This document shows, piece by piece, positions 8,635 to 18,534 of a stretch of DNA of 64,000 nt. This DNA is from Croceicoccus ponticola. Its GTDB lineage: Bacteria; Pseudomonadota; Alphaproteobacteria; Sphingomonadales; Sphingomonadaceae. The stretch is taken from assembly GCF_004004515.1 (NCBI RefSeq), contig NZ_RXOL01000001.1, positions 930,001 through 994,000 of the forward strand, in the 5' to 3' direction. How positions within the stretch are numbered: the stretch's first letter is position 1; each line of letters opens with the position of its first letter. Below the pieces are notes generated by a model. The model was not told the origin of the DNA. It searched no databases and worked only from the letters and a program-made list of their open reading frames with translations. The translations under genes were made by a program, and so were the position numbers.

Positions 8635-9528
8635 TCAGCCGTGCAAACCGTTCGAAGTCGTGCCTTGCGACAGCGCCCGGGACACCATCATGTACAAGTC
8701 GCCGCCCTCGTTCGCCGCGATCGGGCCAACATCGCGGTAACAGCATTTGCGCAAGGTTGCTTCGCCCAACGGGAAAAGAGGTTCTGGCTGGGTGTCGATT
8801 ATTTCGCGCAGACGCCGATCGTCGGCATCGCGATCGCCGCTCAGATCGCCTAGTCGTTCGAGCACCACCGGCACTGCGGCGGGTGTTCGTTGGGTGTCGA
8901 GCGCCGACAACAGCAGCAATCCTTCGATCGAGGTCGCGCGCGGCAGCGTGACACCCTTCATCAATACGATCAGCGGTGTGCGACCGACCGGATCGAACAG
9001 GAAGACGTAAAGGTTGCCAGCCATCGGGAACATCCAGCCGGTGAAAGTGAGCCCTGCCCCTTCCATAACGACATCGATCATGCCCTTGTCGTTTGCCCGG
9101 AACATCCCGTAATCGTGAAACAGTTCGCCCGGCATCACCACCGATGGCCGTGTCGTCCGCCAGAAACCTTCGTAGGTCTGGGTCTTGTACGCGATTTCAG
9201 GTGCGGAGGTGGCCACGATCTTGGCGAAGGGCCCGTCGGCGCTCATCACAACGTCGGTTATCTGATCGTTGCGCTCGGCTATGCCGATGCGATGCGCCAG
9301 CGCCTCTCGCTCCCGATACCAGTCGGCAAGCGTCAGCGCGGGGAAGTGCTTGCGAAATATGGTCGTCAGCTTGGCGAGATTATGTTCACCAGGGTGGATC
9401 GCTCCGTTTGCCCATCGCCCGACCAGCGATTTGTCGACACCCACTTCCTGGGCGAGCCCAACGCGGCTGAGCGAGCTGGCTTTCAACAACATGACGAGTT
9501 TTGCGGCGAGATCGGGAACACGTTCCAT
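8635..9528 (-). CDS. XRE-like helix-turn-helix regulator with unknown C-terminal domain
   Basis: A 297-residue protein beginning at the ATG at 9528. Residues about 8-60 form an XRE-like DNA-binding domain (LLKASSLSRVGLAQEVGVDKS, then LVGRWANGAIHPGEHNLAKL, a typical recognition helix). The remainder is not recognised; it contains a mixed hydrophobic core (GLTFTGWMFPMAGN, VFLFDP) that could bind a ligand. It lies between the spermidine genes and is followed by the ornithine decarboxylase gene on the same strand. The region just upstream holds several TGCAAC sites, so autoregulation is a reasonable inference. Confidence 0.72.
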   Translation of the reverse strand: MERVPDLAAKLVMLLKASSLSRVGLAQEVGVDKSLVGRWANGAIHPGEHNLAKLTTIFRKHFPALTLADWYREREALAHRIGIAERNDQITDVVMSADGPFAKIVATSAPEIAYKTQTYEGFWRTTRPSVVMPGELFHDYGMFRANDKGMIDVVMEGAGLTFTGWMFPMAGNLYVFLFDPVGRTPLIVLMKGVTLPRATSIEGLLLLSALDTQRTPAAVPVVLERLGDLSGDRDADDRRLREIIDTQPEPLFPLGEATLRKCCYRDVGPIAANEGGDLYMMVSRALSQGTTSNGLHG

Positions 9529-9546
9529 GGGGCGAAAGTAACTCGT

Positions 9547-9607
9547 TTGCGCAACAATGCAACCTGGTTGCAGACTGGTTGCAACTAAATGCGCACTTCG
9601 ATGCAAC
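9547..9607 (-). promoter_or_regulatory. Cluster of TGCAAC/GTTGCA operator-like sites before the regulator gene
   Basis: A perfect 15-bp palindrome TGCAACC-T-GGTTGCA lies at 9558-9572. CTGGTTGCA is repeated 11 bp later (9575-9583), and this copy runs into the self-palindromic GTTGCAAC (9579-9586). Another TGCAAC is at 9602-9607, and TTGCGCAA, also palindromic, at 9547-9554. All are within 80 bp of the ATG of the XRE-like gene. Phased sites like this usually mark a repressor operator; the cognate protein is inferred to be the adjacent regulator. Confidence 0.6.
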
Positions 9608-10043
9608 TCGTTATCGAGATATTTCAATGCGAAGATTACGCGCGTTGCGATACCGATTGGGGGATTGGTATCGTCGGGTCGCAGCCCGGTCGTGCTCTTA
9701 GGACATGATGACGAATGCATGCGGTGCCGGATTTTTGGTTCGGCACTGCTGCTTGAATTGCCGGCGCCTGTTCCAACGCTGACAATTCTGTGGCGAGGAG
9801 GATGCGATTGCAGCCTGCGCGATGGCGACAAGGGCCTATGGCCTGATCGATTCGCACCTGGCCGACACGGATTGGCGTGAGCGGTTCGTGGTCGAGGGTT
9901 GAATTGAAGGCGCTTACCCCGTTTGTCCGGACGGTGGTTCAGCGTTTCAGTGGCTGAATGGTGAAAACCGAACGGCAACCCGACTGCGCATCGCTCCGCC
10001 AATTTCGACGGTTCCGACCCGCATTATTTCCCGAAATCGCGGT
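9608..10043. other. Noncoding gap between regulator and carboxynorspermidine decarboxylase
   Basis: No convincing gene is seen in either strand. Two inverted repeats are present: CGATACC/GGTATCG (9648-9654 and 9667-9673) and GTGCCG/CGGCAC (9724-9729 and 9741-9746). The stretch is long for this genome and may carry the regulator promoter, the 3' end of the decarboxylase transcript or decayed sequence. Confidence 0.5.
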
Positions 10044-11225
10044 CTAGCTAAGGCGATCGCGGAACGCGTCGTAGCCGAAGCTTGCGACTTTATCGAGCAT
10101 GCCGGTTTCGCTGTCCCACAGCCAGATCGAGGGCAGGGGCACGCCGTTGAACGTGTTGGTTTTCACCATCGAATAATGCGCCTGGTCGAGGAACGCGAAG
10201 CGCGCGCCCGGCTCTGGCTTCACCGGCAGGCGGTAATCGCCGATGATATCGCCGGCAAGGCACGACGGCCCGCCCAGCCGGATCGGATCGACTCCTGCTT
10301 CTTCGGGCAGTTCACCCAGCATCGCGGGCCGATAGGGCGCTTCGATCACGTCCGGCATGTGGCAGGTCGCCGATATATCGGTGATGCCCAGCGGCATTCC
10401 GTTCCAGTGCGTATCGAGCAGCGTGCCGACGAGGATTCCCGCATCCAACGCCACAGCTTCGCCCGGCTCCATGTAGATTTCACACCCCGTCGTGTCGCGG
10501 ACGTCGATCAGGAAGCGGACCAGTTCGTCACGCTCGTAGTCCGATCGGGTAATATGATGCCCGCCGCCGAAATTCAGCCACTTCAGGTCGGGGATCACGT
10601 CCTCGATCCATGGCAGCAAGGCTTCCCACGTGCGCTTCAGTGGTTTGAAGCCCTGCTCGCACAAGGTGTGGAAATGGATGCCGTCGATACCTTCCAGATG
10701 CTCTTCGCTCAGCTGGTCGATCGGAAAGCCCAGACGCGAATGCGGAGCGCACGGGTCGTAACGTGGAACCTCCCCCTCTGCATGAAGGGGATTGATGCGC
10801 AGGCCCACGTCGAAGTGATTGCCGCGATTGCGCGACAGCAGAATGTGTTCCTTGAACCGTTCGTGCTGCATCGGCGTGTTGAAGATCACATGATCGGAGA
10901 GGCGAAGCACCTCTTCCATGTCCTCTTCCTTGAACGCGGCGCAATATGTCGCGATCTCGCCATCGTAGTGTTCGGCCGCCAGCAACGCTTCCCACAGGCC
11001 AGACGTGCACACCCCGTCGAGGTATTCGCCAATCGTCGGCGCAAGCGACCACATCGAAAAGGCCTTGAGCGCCGAAAGCACCTTGATCCCTGCCCGGTCG
11101 CGAATGTCGGCCAATATGCGCAGGTTTTCACGCAGTTTGGCCGCGTCGACCACGAAGGCTGGCGAATCGACTAAGTTCAAGTCAAAGCGCACAAATGCGC
11201 CGGGATCGCCCGCGCGGGTTTCCAT
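10044..11225 (-). CDS. nspC: Carboxynorspermidine/carboxyspermidine decarboxylase
   Basis: PLP enzyme that decarboxylates carboxyspermidine (or carboxynorspermidine), the last step of the alternative spermidine route. The 393-residue protein has the fold III barrel with PLP lysine in SALKAF (about K54), INPLH, a GIHFHTLCEQ segment, FGGGHHITR, MEPGEAV and the C-terminal GGPSCLAGDIIGDY active-site region. Length fits NspC. It is downstream of the carboxynorspermidine synthase gene with only a small lipoprotein gene between them, so the pathway pair is likely one transcript. Confidence 0.92.
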   Translation of the reverse strand: METRAGDPGAFVRFDLNLVDSPAFVVDAAKLRENLRILADIRDRAGIKVLSALKAFSMWSLAPTIGEYLDGVCTSGLWEALLAAEHYDGEIATYCAAFKEEDMEEVLRLSDHVIFNTPMQHERFKEHILLSRNRGNHFDVGLRINPLHAEGEVPRYDPCAPHSRLGFPIDQLSEEHLEGIDGIHFHTLCEQGFKPLKRTWEALLPWIEDVIPDLKWLNFGGGHHITRSDYERDELVRFLIDVRDTTGCEIYMEPGEAVALDAGILVGTLLDTHWNGMPLGITDISATCHMPDVIEAPYRPAMLGELPEEAGVDPIRLGGPSCLAGDIIGDYRLPVKPEPGARFAFLDQAHYSMVKTNTFNGVPLPSIWLWDSETGMLDKVASFGYDAFRDRLS

Positions 11226-11244
11226 CTGGTCTTTCCCCTTAGGA

Positions 11245-11640
11245 TCAGTCGATGCAGATCGCGCGAACGCGCTTGCCGTCGACTACTTCGGCAAAACATC
11301 CGAACAGCGCATCGTCTGCCTGGCACTGGCCCACGATCTCGCCATCAGTGGCGGTCTCGTCGCTCGCAGCGGTTACGCATTTCCCGTCGCACTGCTGATT
11401 GTCAGTGCAGGCCGTGCCTGCATCGGCATAGGGGTGAACGCACATTTCAAACTGCCCCCTGCCCCGCCGGTCAACGACGCCGCCAGCCGCCTTGCAAGCG
11501 GCAGCGTCCACGGGGACTGTCGACATGGGGCCGGAAGTCGGCGATGCCTCGTCCGTGGCGGAACCGGGCTCTTGCGCCGACGACTGGACGCAGCCGCCCA
11601 GCGAGAAGGCGAGCAGCGAAGCGAGGAGAATAGCGCGCAT
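11245..11640 (-). CDS. Small Cys-rich lipoprotein in the spermidine operon
   Basis: 131 residues from the ATG at 11640. A lipoprotein signal MRAILLASLLAFSLGGC gives a lipid-anchored Cys at about 17. The mature part has an acidic, Ser/Thr/Pro-rich linker and then eight cysteines in about 85 residues (ACK, MCV, ACT, QCDGKC, QCQ, GCF, ICI), suggesting four disulfides in a compact periplasmic domain. Its gene lies 5 bp after the carboxynorspermidine synthase stop and 19 bp before the decarboxylase. No family recognised and no direct tie to polyamine chemistry is visible. Confidence 0.8.
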   Translation of the reverse strand: MRAILLASLLAFSLGGCVQSSAQEPGSATDEASPTSGPMSTVPVDAAACKAAGGVVDRRGRGQFEMCVHPYADAGTACTDNQQCDGKCVTAASDETATDGEIVGQCQADDALFGCFAEVVDGKRVRAICID

Positions 11641-11645
11641 GCCGG

Positions 11646-12857
11646 TTAAAACGGCAACGGCGCAGGAAGTTCCTCGACCGTCCACGGAAGACCATGTTCG
11701 TTGAGCATGTCCATGAAGGGATCTGGATCGAACTGTTCGATGTTGAACACGCCCTCACCCTTCCACTTGCCCGTCAGCACCATCGCCGCGCCGATCATCG
11801 CCGGCACGCCGGTGGTATAGCTGACAGCCTGATTGCCGGTTTCGGCATAGGCGTCTTCGTGGTCGCAGATGTTCTTGATGTAGAACGTCTTTTCACCGGA
11901 TCCGTCCAGCGCCTCTCCGGTCGCGATATCGCCGATGTTGGTCTTGCCCTTGGTCGTGGGGCCAAGCGACGCAGGTTCTGGCAGGACGGCTTTCAGGAAT
12001 TGCAGAGGCACGATTTCCACGCCGTTGTACATGACCGGATCGATGCGGGTCATGCCCACGTTCTGCAGCACGGTAAGGTGCTTGATGTATTCGTCGCCGA
12101 ACGTCATCCAGAACCGTGCGCGTTCCATTTCGGGCACGAACTTCGCAAGGCTTTCCAGTTCCTCGTGGTACATCATGTACATGTTCTTGGCGCCGACCGC
12201 CTCGAAATCGAATTCCTTCTTCACCCCCATCGCAGGGGTCTCGACGAAGGTGCCGTTTTCCCAGTGCCGGGCGGGCGCGGTCACTTCGCGAATGTTGATT
12301 TCGGGATTGAAGTTGGTGGCGAACGCCTGTCCGTGATCACCGCCATTGCAATCTAGGATGTCAAGTGTCCGGATGGTCGCAAGCTTGTGCTTCTTCAGCC
12401 ACATCGCGAACACGCTGGTCACGCCGGGATCGAAACCCGAACCCAGCAACGCCATCAGACCGGCTTCCTTGAACCGGTCGTGGTATTCCCACTGCCACTT
12501 GTACTCGAACCGCGCCTCGTCGATCGGTTCGTAGTTGGCGGTATCCATATAATCGACGCCTGCGTTCAGGCACGCGTCCATGATGTTCAGATCCTGATAC
12601 GGCAGCGCGAGGTTCACAACGAGATCGGGGCGCACCTTTTCCAGAAGGTCGGTCGTGGCCGCCACGTCGTCGGCGTCGATCTGATAAGTATCAACCGTAA
12701 CGCCGGTGCGTTCGAGCACCGACGCGGCAATCGCCTCGCACTTGGAAACCGTCCGGCTGGCCAGCGCGATGCTGGAAAAGATCTGCGTGTTCATCGCCAT
12801 CTTGTGGACCGCGACCGAACCGACACCGCCTGCACCGATTACCAGAACCTTGCTCAA
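11646..12857 (-). CDS. Carboxynorspermidine synthase (saccharopine dehydrogenase family)
   Basis: Reductively condenses putrescine or diaminopropane with aspartate semialdehyde, giving carboxy(nor)spermidine for NspC. The 403-residue protein begins with the Rossmann motif VLVIGAGGVGSVAVHKM, then VNLALPYQDLNIMDAC, DTANYEP and GFDPGVTSVFA, all typical of this clade of saccharopine dehydrogenase-like enzymes. It sits in one run with the lipoprotein and nspC. The start is TTG at 12857 with GGGAGA upstream. The neighbouring MAPEG gene is divergent; the 177-bp gap should hold the operon promoter. Confidence 0.92.
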   Translation of the reverse strand: MSKVLVIGAGGVGSVAVHKMAMNTQIFSSIALASRTVSKCEAIAASVLERTGVTVDTYQIDADDVAATTDLLEKVRPDLVVNLALPYQDLNIMDACLNAGVDYMDTANYEPIDEARFEYKWQWEYHDRFKEAGLMALLGSGFDPGVTSVFAMWLKKHKLATIRTLDILDCNGGDHGQAFATNFNPEINIREVTAPARHWENGTFVETPAMGVKKEFDFEAVGAKNMYMMYHEELESLAKFVPEMERARFWMTFGDEYIKHLTVLQNVGMTRIDPVMYNGVEIVPLQFLKAVLPEPASLGPTTKGKTNIGDIATGEALDGSGEKTFYIKNICDHEDAYAETGNQAVSYTTGVPAMIGAAMVLTGKWKGEGVFNIEQFDPDPFMDMLNEHGLPWTVEELPAPLPF

Positions 12858-13034
12858 AATTCGTCTCCCGTATCTTTAGGGACCATAATGCATTGGCGGT
12901 GGATATAGTCCCGGTTCATGACAGGACAAGCGATGAGAGCGACATGCCGAGCCTGCCACTGGACAAGCGGCCGGAGGCAACGCATCACGGCGCGTCCGGA
13001 CATGTGATTATCTCGGACTGGGGAAGGAAAAAAT

Positions 13035-13469
13035 ATGCCCGACAAAGCGATCCTGATACCTGCGGCTCTGCTCGTCTGCTGGACGATGGTGATGGCGCTA
13101 TGGATGCTGATCCACCGCGCGGGCACGTTTTCCGCCATGAAGACCGGTCTGGACAAGCTGCCGGTGGGCGCGCGCGGACCCGATCTGTGGTCGCAACTGC
13201 CGCCGGGCCGCAACGACTGGCCGGCACACAATTACATGCACCTGATGGAACAGCCGACCGTCTATTATGCGGCCTGCGTGATACTCGCGATTGGCGGGCC
13301 GACCGGATACGATTTTACGCTCGCATGGGCATACCTGCTGATCCGCATCGTGCATTCGGTCTATCAGGCCCGCATCAACGTCGTGAAAATCCGCGCATTC
13401 CTGTTCATCGCATCCACCCTGGTGATGACGATCCTTGCGTTCCGGTCGCTGTTGTCGGTGCTTAACTGA
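13035..13469 (+). CDS. MAPEG-family membrane protein
   Basis: 144 residues with four hydrophobic segments and the MAPEG pattern of a charged region after the first helix (RGPDLWSQLP, then RNDWPAHNYMHLMEQPTVYYA) followed by AYLLIRIVHSVYQ. Bacterial MAPEG members are poorly characterised relatives of microsomal glutathione transferases and eicosanoid synthases. The ATG at 13035 follows GGAAGGAAAAAAT. The 3' end overlaps the convergent rlmD end by 8 bp. Confidence 0.85.
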   Translation: MPDKAILIPAALLVCWTMVMALWMLIHRAGTFSAMKTGLDKLPVGARGPDLWSQLPPGRNDWPAHNYMHLMEQPTVYYAACVILAIGGPTGYDFTLAWAYLLIRIVHSVYQARINVVKIRAFLFIASTLVMTILAFRSLLSVLN

Positions 13470-14694
13470 CGACCGGGTCCTCGCGCACGAAAAGGCTGGC
13501 CAGTTCGACATGGGTGGACCAGCGGAACTGGCCGACCGGGCGCAGCCGTTCGAGCCTGTATCCCGCGGCGACCAGCATCGCGGCATCCTTGGCCCAACTG
13601 GCCGGGTTGCAGCTGATATAACAGATGCGCGGGACGCAGCTTTCGGCAAGGCGGGCGACCTGCTCCCTTGCCCCGGCGCGCGGGGGATCGAGCACGACGG
13701 CGTCGAACTTGTCCAGTTCTTCGCCCATCAGCGGGTTGCGGAACAGGTCGCGGTGCTGGGCGAAAACCTGTCGCTGCGCCGTACCCGCCGCCGACTTGCA
13801 GGCGAAATGCGCATCGCGCGCACCTTCTGCGGCGAACACCTTGGCACGGTCGGAAAGCGCGAAGGCAAAGGTGCCGAGACCTGAAAACAGGTCTGCGACC
13901 CGTTTCGCCCCGGCCAGCCATTCACGCACCGCATCAGTCAATGCGGCCTCCCCCTCCACCGTGGGCTGAAGGAAGTTTCCGGGCGGCAATGGGACCGGCA
14001 CGCCGCCTAGTGTCACGGTCACCGGCTCCGGCTCCCAATGCGTTTCGGGGCCATAGCCGTCGTCCATGGTCAGGCGGGCAAGGCCGCTGCCTTGCGCAAA
14101 TTCAAGCAAGGCTTCCGTTTCGGCAAGGCCATCGGGCACGAAACCCTTGACATTGCAGTCCACGCCCTTGTCCGTCAGCGTCATATGCACGTCTGCAGAC
14201 AGCTTCTTGCGGCCAAGGCTGGCGAAATAGCGGCGTAACGGCGCGACCATGGCGAACAGTGCGGGCGACATGATCGTGCATTCCTGCATGTCGACGATGG
14301 CATGGCTGCGCCCTTCGCGAAAACCGATGCGCACCGATTTGCCACGCCCTTCGGCATGCAGTGTCGCACGCCGGCGGCTGTGTGGGGGCGACAGATGCGG
14401 CTGTTCGAAATACACAGGTTTCAGCCCCTGCCCCTCGGCGGCATTGGCGACCCTGTCGCGCACGAAATCCGTCCAGCTTTCCTCGTCCAGCTGTTGCAAC
14501 TGGCATCCGCCGCACTTGGGGAAATGGCGGCAGGGCGGCGTTGCATGGTGCGGCCCCGGCGTGATCGCCCCGTCGGGCGCGACGATGTCGCCCGGCGCGC
14601 TCCGTGCCACATGGCGACCCGATGCGGTGATGCCGTCGCCCTTGGCCGCGATGCGCAAGATGGTTTCGTTTTCGGTTACAAGGGATTCGGTCAC
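13462..14694 (-). CDS. rlmD: 23S rRNA (uracil-5-)-methyltransferase, RlmD/TrmA family
   Basis: SAM-dependent RNA m5U methylase of the TrmA/RlmC/RlmD group, 410 residues from GTG at 14694. Iron-sulfur cysteines C55-x5-C61-x2-C64 and a fourth near C139 are present. The SAM motif DLFSGLGTFAFALS, the VVLDPPRAG motif and the catalytic ISCNPASWAKD cysteine follow. The exact target uridine (1939 or 747) cannot be told by eye. The GTG overlaps the nnrD stop (GTGA), showing translational coupling in an ilvD-nnrD-rlmD unit. Confidence 0.9.
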   Translation of the reverse strand: MTESLVTENETILRIAAKGDGITASGRHVARSAPGDIVAPDGAITPGPHHATPPCRHFPKCGGCQLQQLDEESWTDFVRDRVANAAEGQGLKPVYFEQPHLSPPHSRRRATLHAEGRGKSVRIGFREGRSHAIVDMQECTIMSPALFAMVAPLRRYFASLGRKKLSADVHMTLTDKGVDCNVKGFVPDGLAETEALLEFAQGSGLARLTMDDGYGPETHWEPEPVTVTLGGVPVPLPPGNFLQPTVEGEAALTDAVREWLAGAKRVADLFSGLGTFAFALSDRAKVFAAEGARDAHFACKSAAGTAQRQVFAQHRDLFRNPLMGEELDKFDAVVLDPPRAGAREQVARLAESCVPRICYISCNPASWAKDAAMLVAAGYRLERLRPVGQFRWSTHVELASLFVREDPVVS

Positions 14695-16109
14695 AAGCAG
14701 GATTCCAGCGCAGGGCGTATAGCGTCGGCAAGATCGCCGGCATGAAAAGCGGGGCCGGCTCGGCGTGCAGCCTCGGCATGAAGCCAAACGGCTTCGTTCG
14801 CTGCGGTCCAGGCGTCGACGGTGACGGCCAGCCGCGCGGCGCAAAGGCCAGCGAGCACGTCGCCGGTTCCGGCCACCGAAAGCCAACTTGGCGCACTGCT
14901 CGCGAACGACAGTTGGCCACCGGGTCCGGCGATGACGGTGTCCGGCCCCTTGGCCACGACGACGGCGCCCGTTGCCTCGGCCAGCGCAAGCGCGCGCGCG
15001 GGCTTGGCCGCATCGGTCGCCAAGCCGAAATGCCGTTCAAGCCATAGCATTTCGCCGTAGTGCGGTGTCAGGATCGCGCCAGAAAGGCTTGTGTGCGCAG
15101 GCGCTTCCAGCAGCATCAGCCCGTCGGCGTCGATCACCAGATGCCGCCCGCTTTCCAACCCGGCATTCAACCGCGCGCGAGCATTATCATCACGCCCCAG
15201 CCCCGGACCAACCAGAAGCGCGGCGATCCTGTCGTCGGCCAAGGCGGCGGCAAGGTCGCCGTCGCCTGTTTCATGAGCCACCAGCCAGTCTGGCGCGCCG
15301 GCCACGTCGCGGGCCACCAATTTCACGTAGCCTGCGCCACAATGCGCCGCCGCGCGAGAAGCGAGCAGCGCCGCGCCCGGCATCGCGCCGCCGATTACGA
15401 CGACCAGCCCGCGGCGGTATTTGTGCGCGTCGCGCGCCGGCGCGGACAGAACCGGTTTGCCGACCGCAATTGCCGATGCAACGTCCCGGGCGGCGCCGAT
15501 ATCGACCAGCCGCGCAAGATCCCAGCAAGCCATCGCGGGCATCAGGAAATGCGCCCGCTTCCAAGCGCCCAGCGCAATGCACAGCGCATAGTGCGGCAGC
15601 TTCCCCGCCAGCAGCGCACCCGTATCGCTGTCGATCCCGCTAGGCACGTCGATGGCGATGGCGCGGTCGTGACGCGCGGCCAAGCCGGACAGCAGCGCTT
15701 CGAATTCATCGGACAGCGGGCGGTTCAATCCGCTTCCGAACAGGCAGTCGACCAATATCCCGCCGCGCGCGTGAACTGCGCCGACGATAGGGCCGCGATA
15801 TAGGGAGGCTGCTCGCTTTGCCGCGTCGGTCCCCGGATCGCGGGCGGCAACGACCTGAACCGTGCCGCCCCGTTCGCGGATCGCCTCGGCAATGACATAA
15901 CCGTCGCCGCCATTGTTGCCGGGGCCGCACAGCACCGTCACGCCGTAACCTTGTCGCGCGCCCGCGCTCGTCCGCCAGACATATTTCGCCGCGCCGCGCC
16001 CGGCCCGCTGCATCAGTTCGTGAACGTCGGTTCCGGCCGTCATCAGCCGCTCTTCCGCCGCGACCATTTGCGAAACGGTCAGCACCTGGTCCGCAGCGGC
16101 GAAAATCAT
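14691..16109 (-). CDS. nnrD: Bifunctional NAD(P)H-hydrate epimerase/dehydratase
   Basis: Repairs hydrated NAD(P)H. The N-terminal NnrE-type epimerase half (to about residue 215) has [14 protein letters not shown] and [12 protein letters not shown]. The C-terminal NnrD-type ADP/ATP-dependent dehydratase half has [31 protein letters not shown] and [11 protein letters not shown]. The 472-residue length fits a full fusion. The ATG at 16109 overlaps the ilvD stop as ATGA, so it is coupled to ilvD, and its own stop overlaps rlmD. Confidence 0.93.
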   Translation of the reverse strand: MIFAAADQVLTVSQMVAAEERLMTAGTDVHELMQRAGRGAAKYVWRTSAGARQGYGVTVLCGPGNNGGDGYVIAEAIRERGGTVQVVAARDPGTDAAKRAASLYRGPIVGAVHARGGILVDCLFGSGLNRPLSDEFEALLSGLAARHDRAIAIDVPSGIDSDTGALLAGKLPHYALCIALGAWKRAHFLMPAMACWDLARLVDIGAARDVASAIAVGKPVLSAPARDAHKYRRGLVVVIGGAMPGAALLASRAAAHCGAGYVKLVARDVAGAPDWLVAHETGDGDLAAALADDRIAALLVGPGLGRDDNARARLNAGLESGRHLVIDADGLMLLEAPAHTSLSGAILTPHYGEMLWLERHFGLATDAAKPARALALAEATGAVVVAKGPDTVIAGPGGQLSFASSAPSWLSVAGTGDVLAGLCAARLAVTVDAWTAANEAVWLHAEAARRAGPAFHAGDLADAIRPALESCL

Positions 16110-17965
16110 CGGACGCGCACAAGCCCCGAAAGATCGCGCACTGCCCCGCGTGCGGCGCTGGTCGCCATCAGGGCATAGGCCTTGAGCGCGGTCGACACCT
16201 TGCGCGGGCGCGGGTGCGACGGGGCCCATGCCGCATCGCCCTTCGCTACCATCGCAGCGCGGCGTTCGGCCAGCACTTCGTCCGACACGGCGACGTTGAT
16301 CGTGCGGTTGGGGATGTCGATCTCGATCATGTCCCCTTCTTCGATTAACCCGATGGCGCCGCCTTCGGCTGCTTCGGGCGAAGCATGGCCGATGGACAGG
16401 CCGCTGGTGCCGCCCGAAAAACGCCCGTCGGTGATCAGCGCGCAGTCCGCGCCCAGCCCCTTCGATTTCAGGTAGCTGGTGGGATAGAGCATTTCCTGCA
16501 TCCCCGGCCCGCCGCGCGGCCCTTCGTAGCGGATGACGACGACGTCGCCCGCCACGACCTGCCCGCCAAGGATGGCGACGACCGACGCTTCCTGACTTTC
16601 GAAAACCTTGGCCGGGCCCTTGAACGTCAGGATCTTTTCATCGACGCCCGCCGTTTTCACGATGCACCCGTCGCGGGCGATATTGCCGTAAAGAACGGCC
16701 AGACCGCCATCCTTGCTGAACGCGTTTTCGGCATTGCGGATAACGCCGCCGACGCGGTCGGTGTCGATCTCTTTCCAGCGGCGGTTCTGGCTGAACGCGA
16801 CTTGCGTCGGCACCCCGCCCGGCGCCGCGGCATAGAATTCGCGCACGCTGTCGCTGTTCGTCCGGCCGACGTCCCAGCGTTCCAACGCTTCGCCAAGCGT
16901 GCGGCTGTGCACGGTGGGGCAATCGGCGTTGATCAGCCCTGCCCGCTCCAGCTCGCCAAGGATCGCCATGATACCGCCGGCGCGGTGGACGTCTTCCATG
17001 TGCACGTCGGACTTCGCCGGCGCGACCTTGGACAGGCACGGGACCCGGCGGCTAAGCCGGTCGATGTCCGCCATGGTGAAATCGATCTCGCCTTCGTGCG
17101 CTGCGGCCAGCAGATGGAGCACGGTGTTGGTCGACCCGCCCATCGCGATATCGAGGCTCATCGCGTTTTCGAACGCTTCGAAACTGGCGATATTGCGCGG
17201 CAGGACCGATGCGTCGTCCTGTTCGTAATAACGCTTGCACAGATCCACCGCGACGCGCCCGGCTTCGAGGAACAGCTTTTCGCGGTCCGCATGCGTTGCC
17301 AGCACCGAACCGTTGCCCGGCAGCGACAGGCCCAGCGCTTCGGTCAGGCAGTTCATCGAATTGGCCGTGAACATCCCCGAACACGAACCGCACGTCGGAC
17401 AGGCCGACCGTTCGATCGCCGCGACGTCTTCGTCCGAAACGCTGTCGTCGGCGGCGGCGACCATGGCATCGACCAGATCGAGCGCGCGCTCCTTGCCGTT
17501 CAGCACCACCTTGCCCGCTTCCATCGGGCCCCCCGACACGAACACGACCGGGATGTTGATCCGCAGCGCCGCCATCAGCATGCCGGGCGTGATCTTGTCG
17601 CAGTTGGAAATGCACACGATCGCATCGGCGCAGTGAGCGTTGACCATGAATTCGACCGAGTCCGCGATCAGGTCGCGGCTGGGCAGCGAATAGAGCATGC
17701 CGTCATGGCCCATCGCGATGCCGTCATCGACCGCGATGGTGTTGAATTCCTTGGCGACGCCGCCTGCCGCCTCGATCTCGCGGGCGACCAGCTGGCCCAG
17801 ATCCTTCAAGTGGACATGACCGGGCACGAATTGCGTAAAGGAATTGGAGATGGCGATGATCGGCTTGCCGAAGTCGTCGTCCTTCATCCCCGTCGCGCGC
17901 CACAGGCCGCGTGCGCCGGCCATGTTGCGGCCGTGGGTCGATGTGCGTGAACGATAGGCGGGCAT
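16106..17965 (-). CDS. ilvD: Dihydroxy-acid dehydratase IlvD
   Basis: Fe-S dehydratase of valine, leucine and isoleucine synthesis, converting 2,3-dihydroxy-acids to 2-oxoacids. The 619-residue translation shows [13 protein letters not shown], the cluster cysteines in [10 protein letters not shown] and [26 protein letters not shown], and the C-terminal [21 protein letters not shown]. Full length. It is the first gene of the overlapping unit with nnrD and rlmD, and is divergent from the DUF3806 gene. Confidence 0.97.
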   Translation of the reverse strand: MPAYRSRTSTHGRNMAGARGLWRATGMKDDDFGKPIIAISNSFTQFVPGHVHLKDLGQLVAREIEAAGGVAKEFNTIAVDDGIAMGHDGMLYSLPSRDLIADSVEFMVNAHCADAIVCISNCDKITPGMLMAALRINIPVVFVSGGPMEAGKVVLNGKERALDLVDAMVAAADDSVSDEDVAAIERSACPTCGSCSGMFTANSMNCLTEALGLSLPGNGSVLATHADREKLFLEAGRVAVDLCKRYYEQDDASVLPRNIASFEAFENAMSLDIAMGGSTNTVLHLLAAAHEGEIDFTMADIDRLSRRVPCLSKVAPAKSDVHMEDVHRAGGIMAILGELERAGLINADCPTVHSRTLGEALERWDVGRTNSDSVREFYAAAPGGVPTQVAFSQNRRWKEIDTDRVGGVIRNAENAFSKDGGLAVLYGNIARDGCIVKTAGVDEKILTFKGPAKVFESQEASVVAILGGQVVAGDVVVIRYEGPRGGPGMQEMLYPTSYLKSKGLGADCALITDGRFSGGTSGLSIGHASPEAAEGGAIGLIEEGDMIEIDIPNRTINVAVSDEVLAERRAAMVAKGDAAWAPSHPRPRKVSTALKAYALMATSAARGAVRDLSGLVRVR

Positions 17966-18102
17966 GTGGCAGGCTCCGGTATGTGTCTTGCGCTGCCGTC
18001 CGTAGCGGCCGCGGGCAACAAGTCTAGGCCCGAAATGGGCCGGTTGCCATGACTAACCGGGCGATTTCGCGCTTCTGCTGCCCCGTGCTATGCTGGTTGG
18101 CG

Positions 18103-18534
18103 ATGGACGAATTACCCCGCTACCGGCTCGAAGACCCGGAGCGAGAGTGGCTCGAAGAGTCGCGATCGTGGATCAAGGGTCACTTCAGCGCAGAGGCTGA
18201 CGAGAACTACAACGACATCGACGCCAGGCTTGCTGTCGTTCGCGCCAATATCGCGCAAGGTTGGGTCGGCGCCGACGACACGTGGAAATTGCAGGCACTC
18301 GGGATCGCGCTGGGCGATGCGCTGGCGGACGAACTGCTGCTCGAATGGATCACGGTGGAGGATGAATACGGGCGGGTTCCGGCGCTGAACTGGCCGGGCA
18401 CCTCCATCGTGCTGTACCCGGTGACGATGATTTCCGACCGGATCGAGGCGGGCGAGGATGTCGATGTCGACGTGATCTTCAAACAGACCCGCGAAAAACT
18501 GCAGGAAATCGCGTTCGGCGGCGATGTGGAATGA
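18103..18534 (+). CDS. DUF3806-type protein
   Basis: 143 residues from the ATG at 18103. An acidic, soluble, mainly helical protein with the pattern GWVGADDTWKLQALGIALGD, then EWITVEDEYGR and PALNWPGTSIVLYPVTMI, which I recognise as the DUF3806 family. No catalytic motif is evident. The open frame continues 18 codons upstream to 18049, but that part lacks family character. Function unknown. Confidence 0.75.
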   Translation: MDELPRYRLEDPEREWLEESRSWIKGHFSAEADENYNDIDARLAVVRANIAQGWVGADDTWKLQALGIALGDALADELLLEWITVEDEYGRVPALNWPGTSIVLYPVTMISDRIEAGEDVDVDVIFKQTREKLQEIAFGGDVE

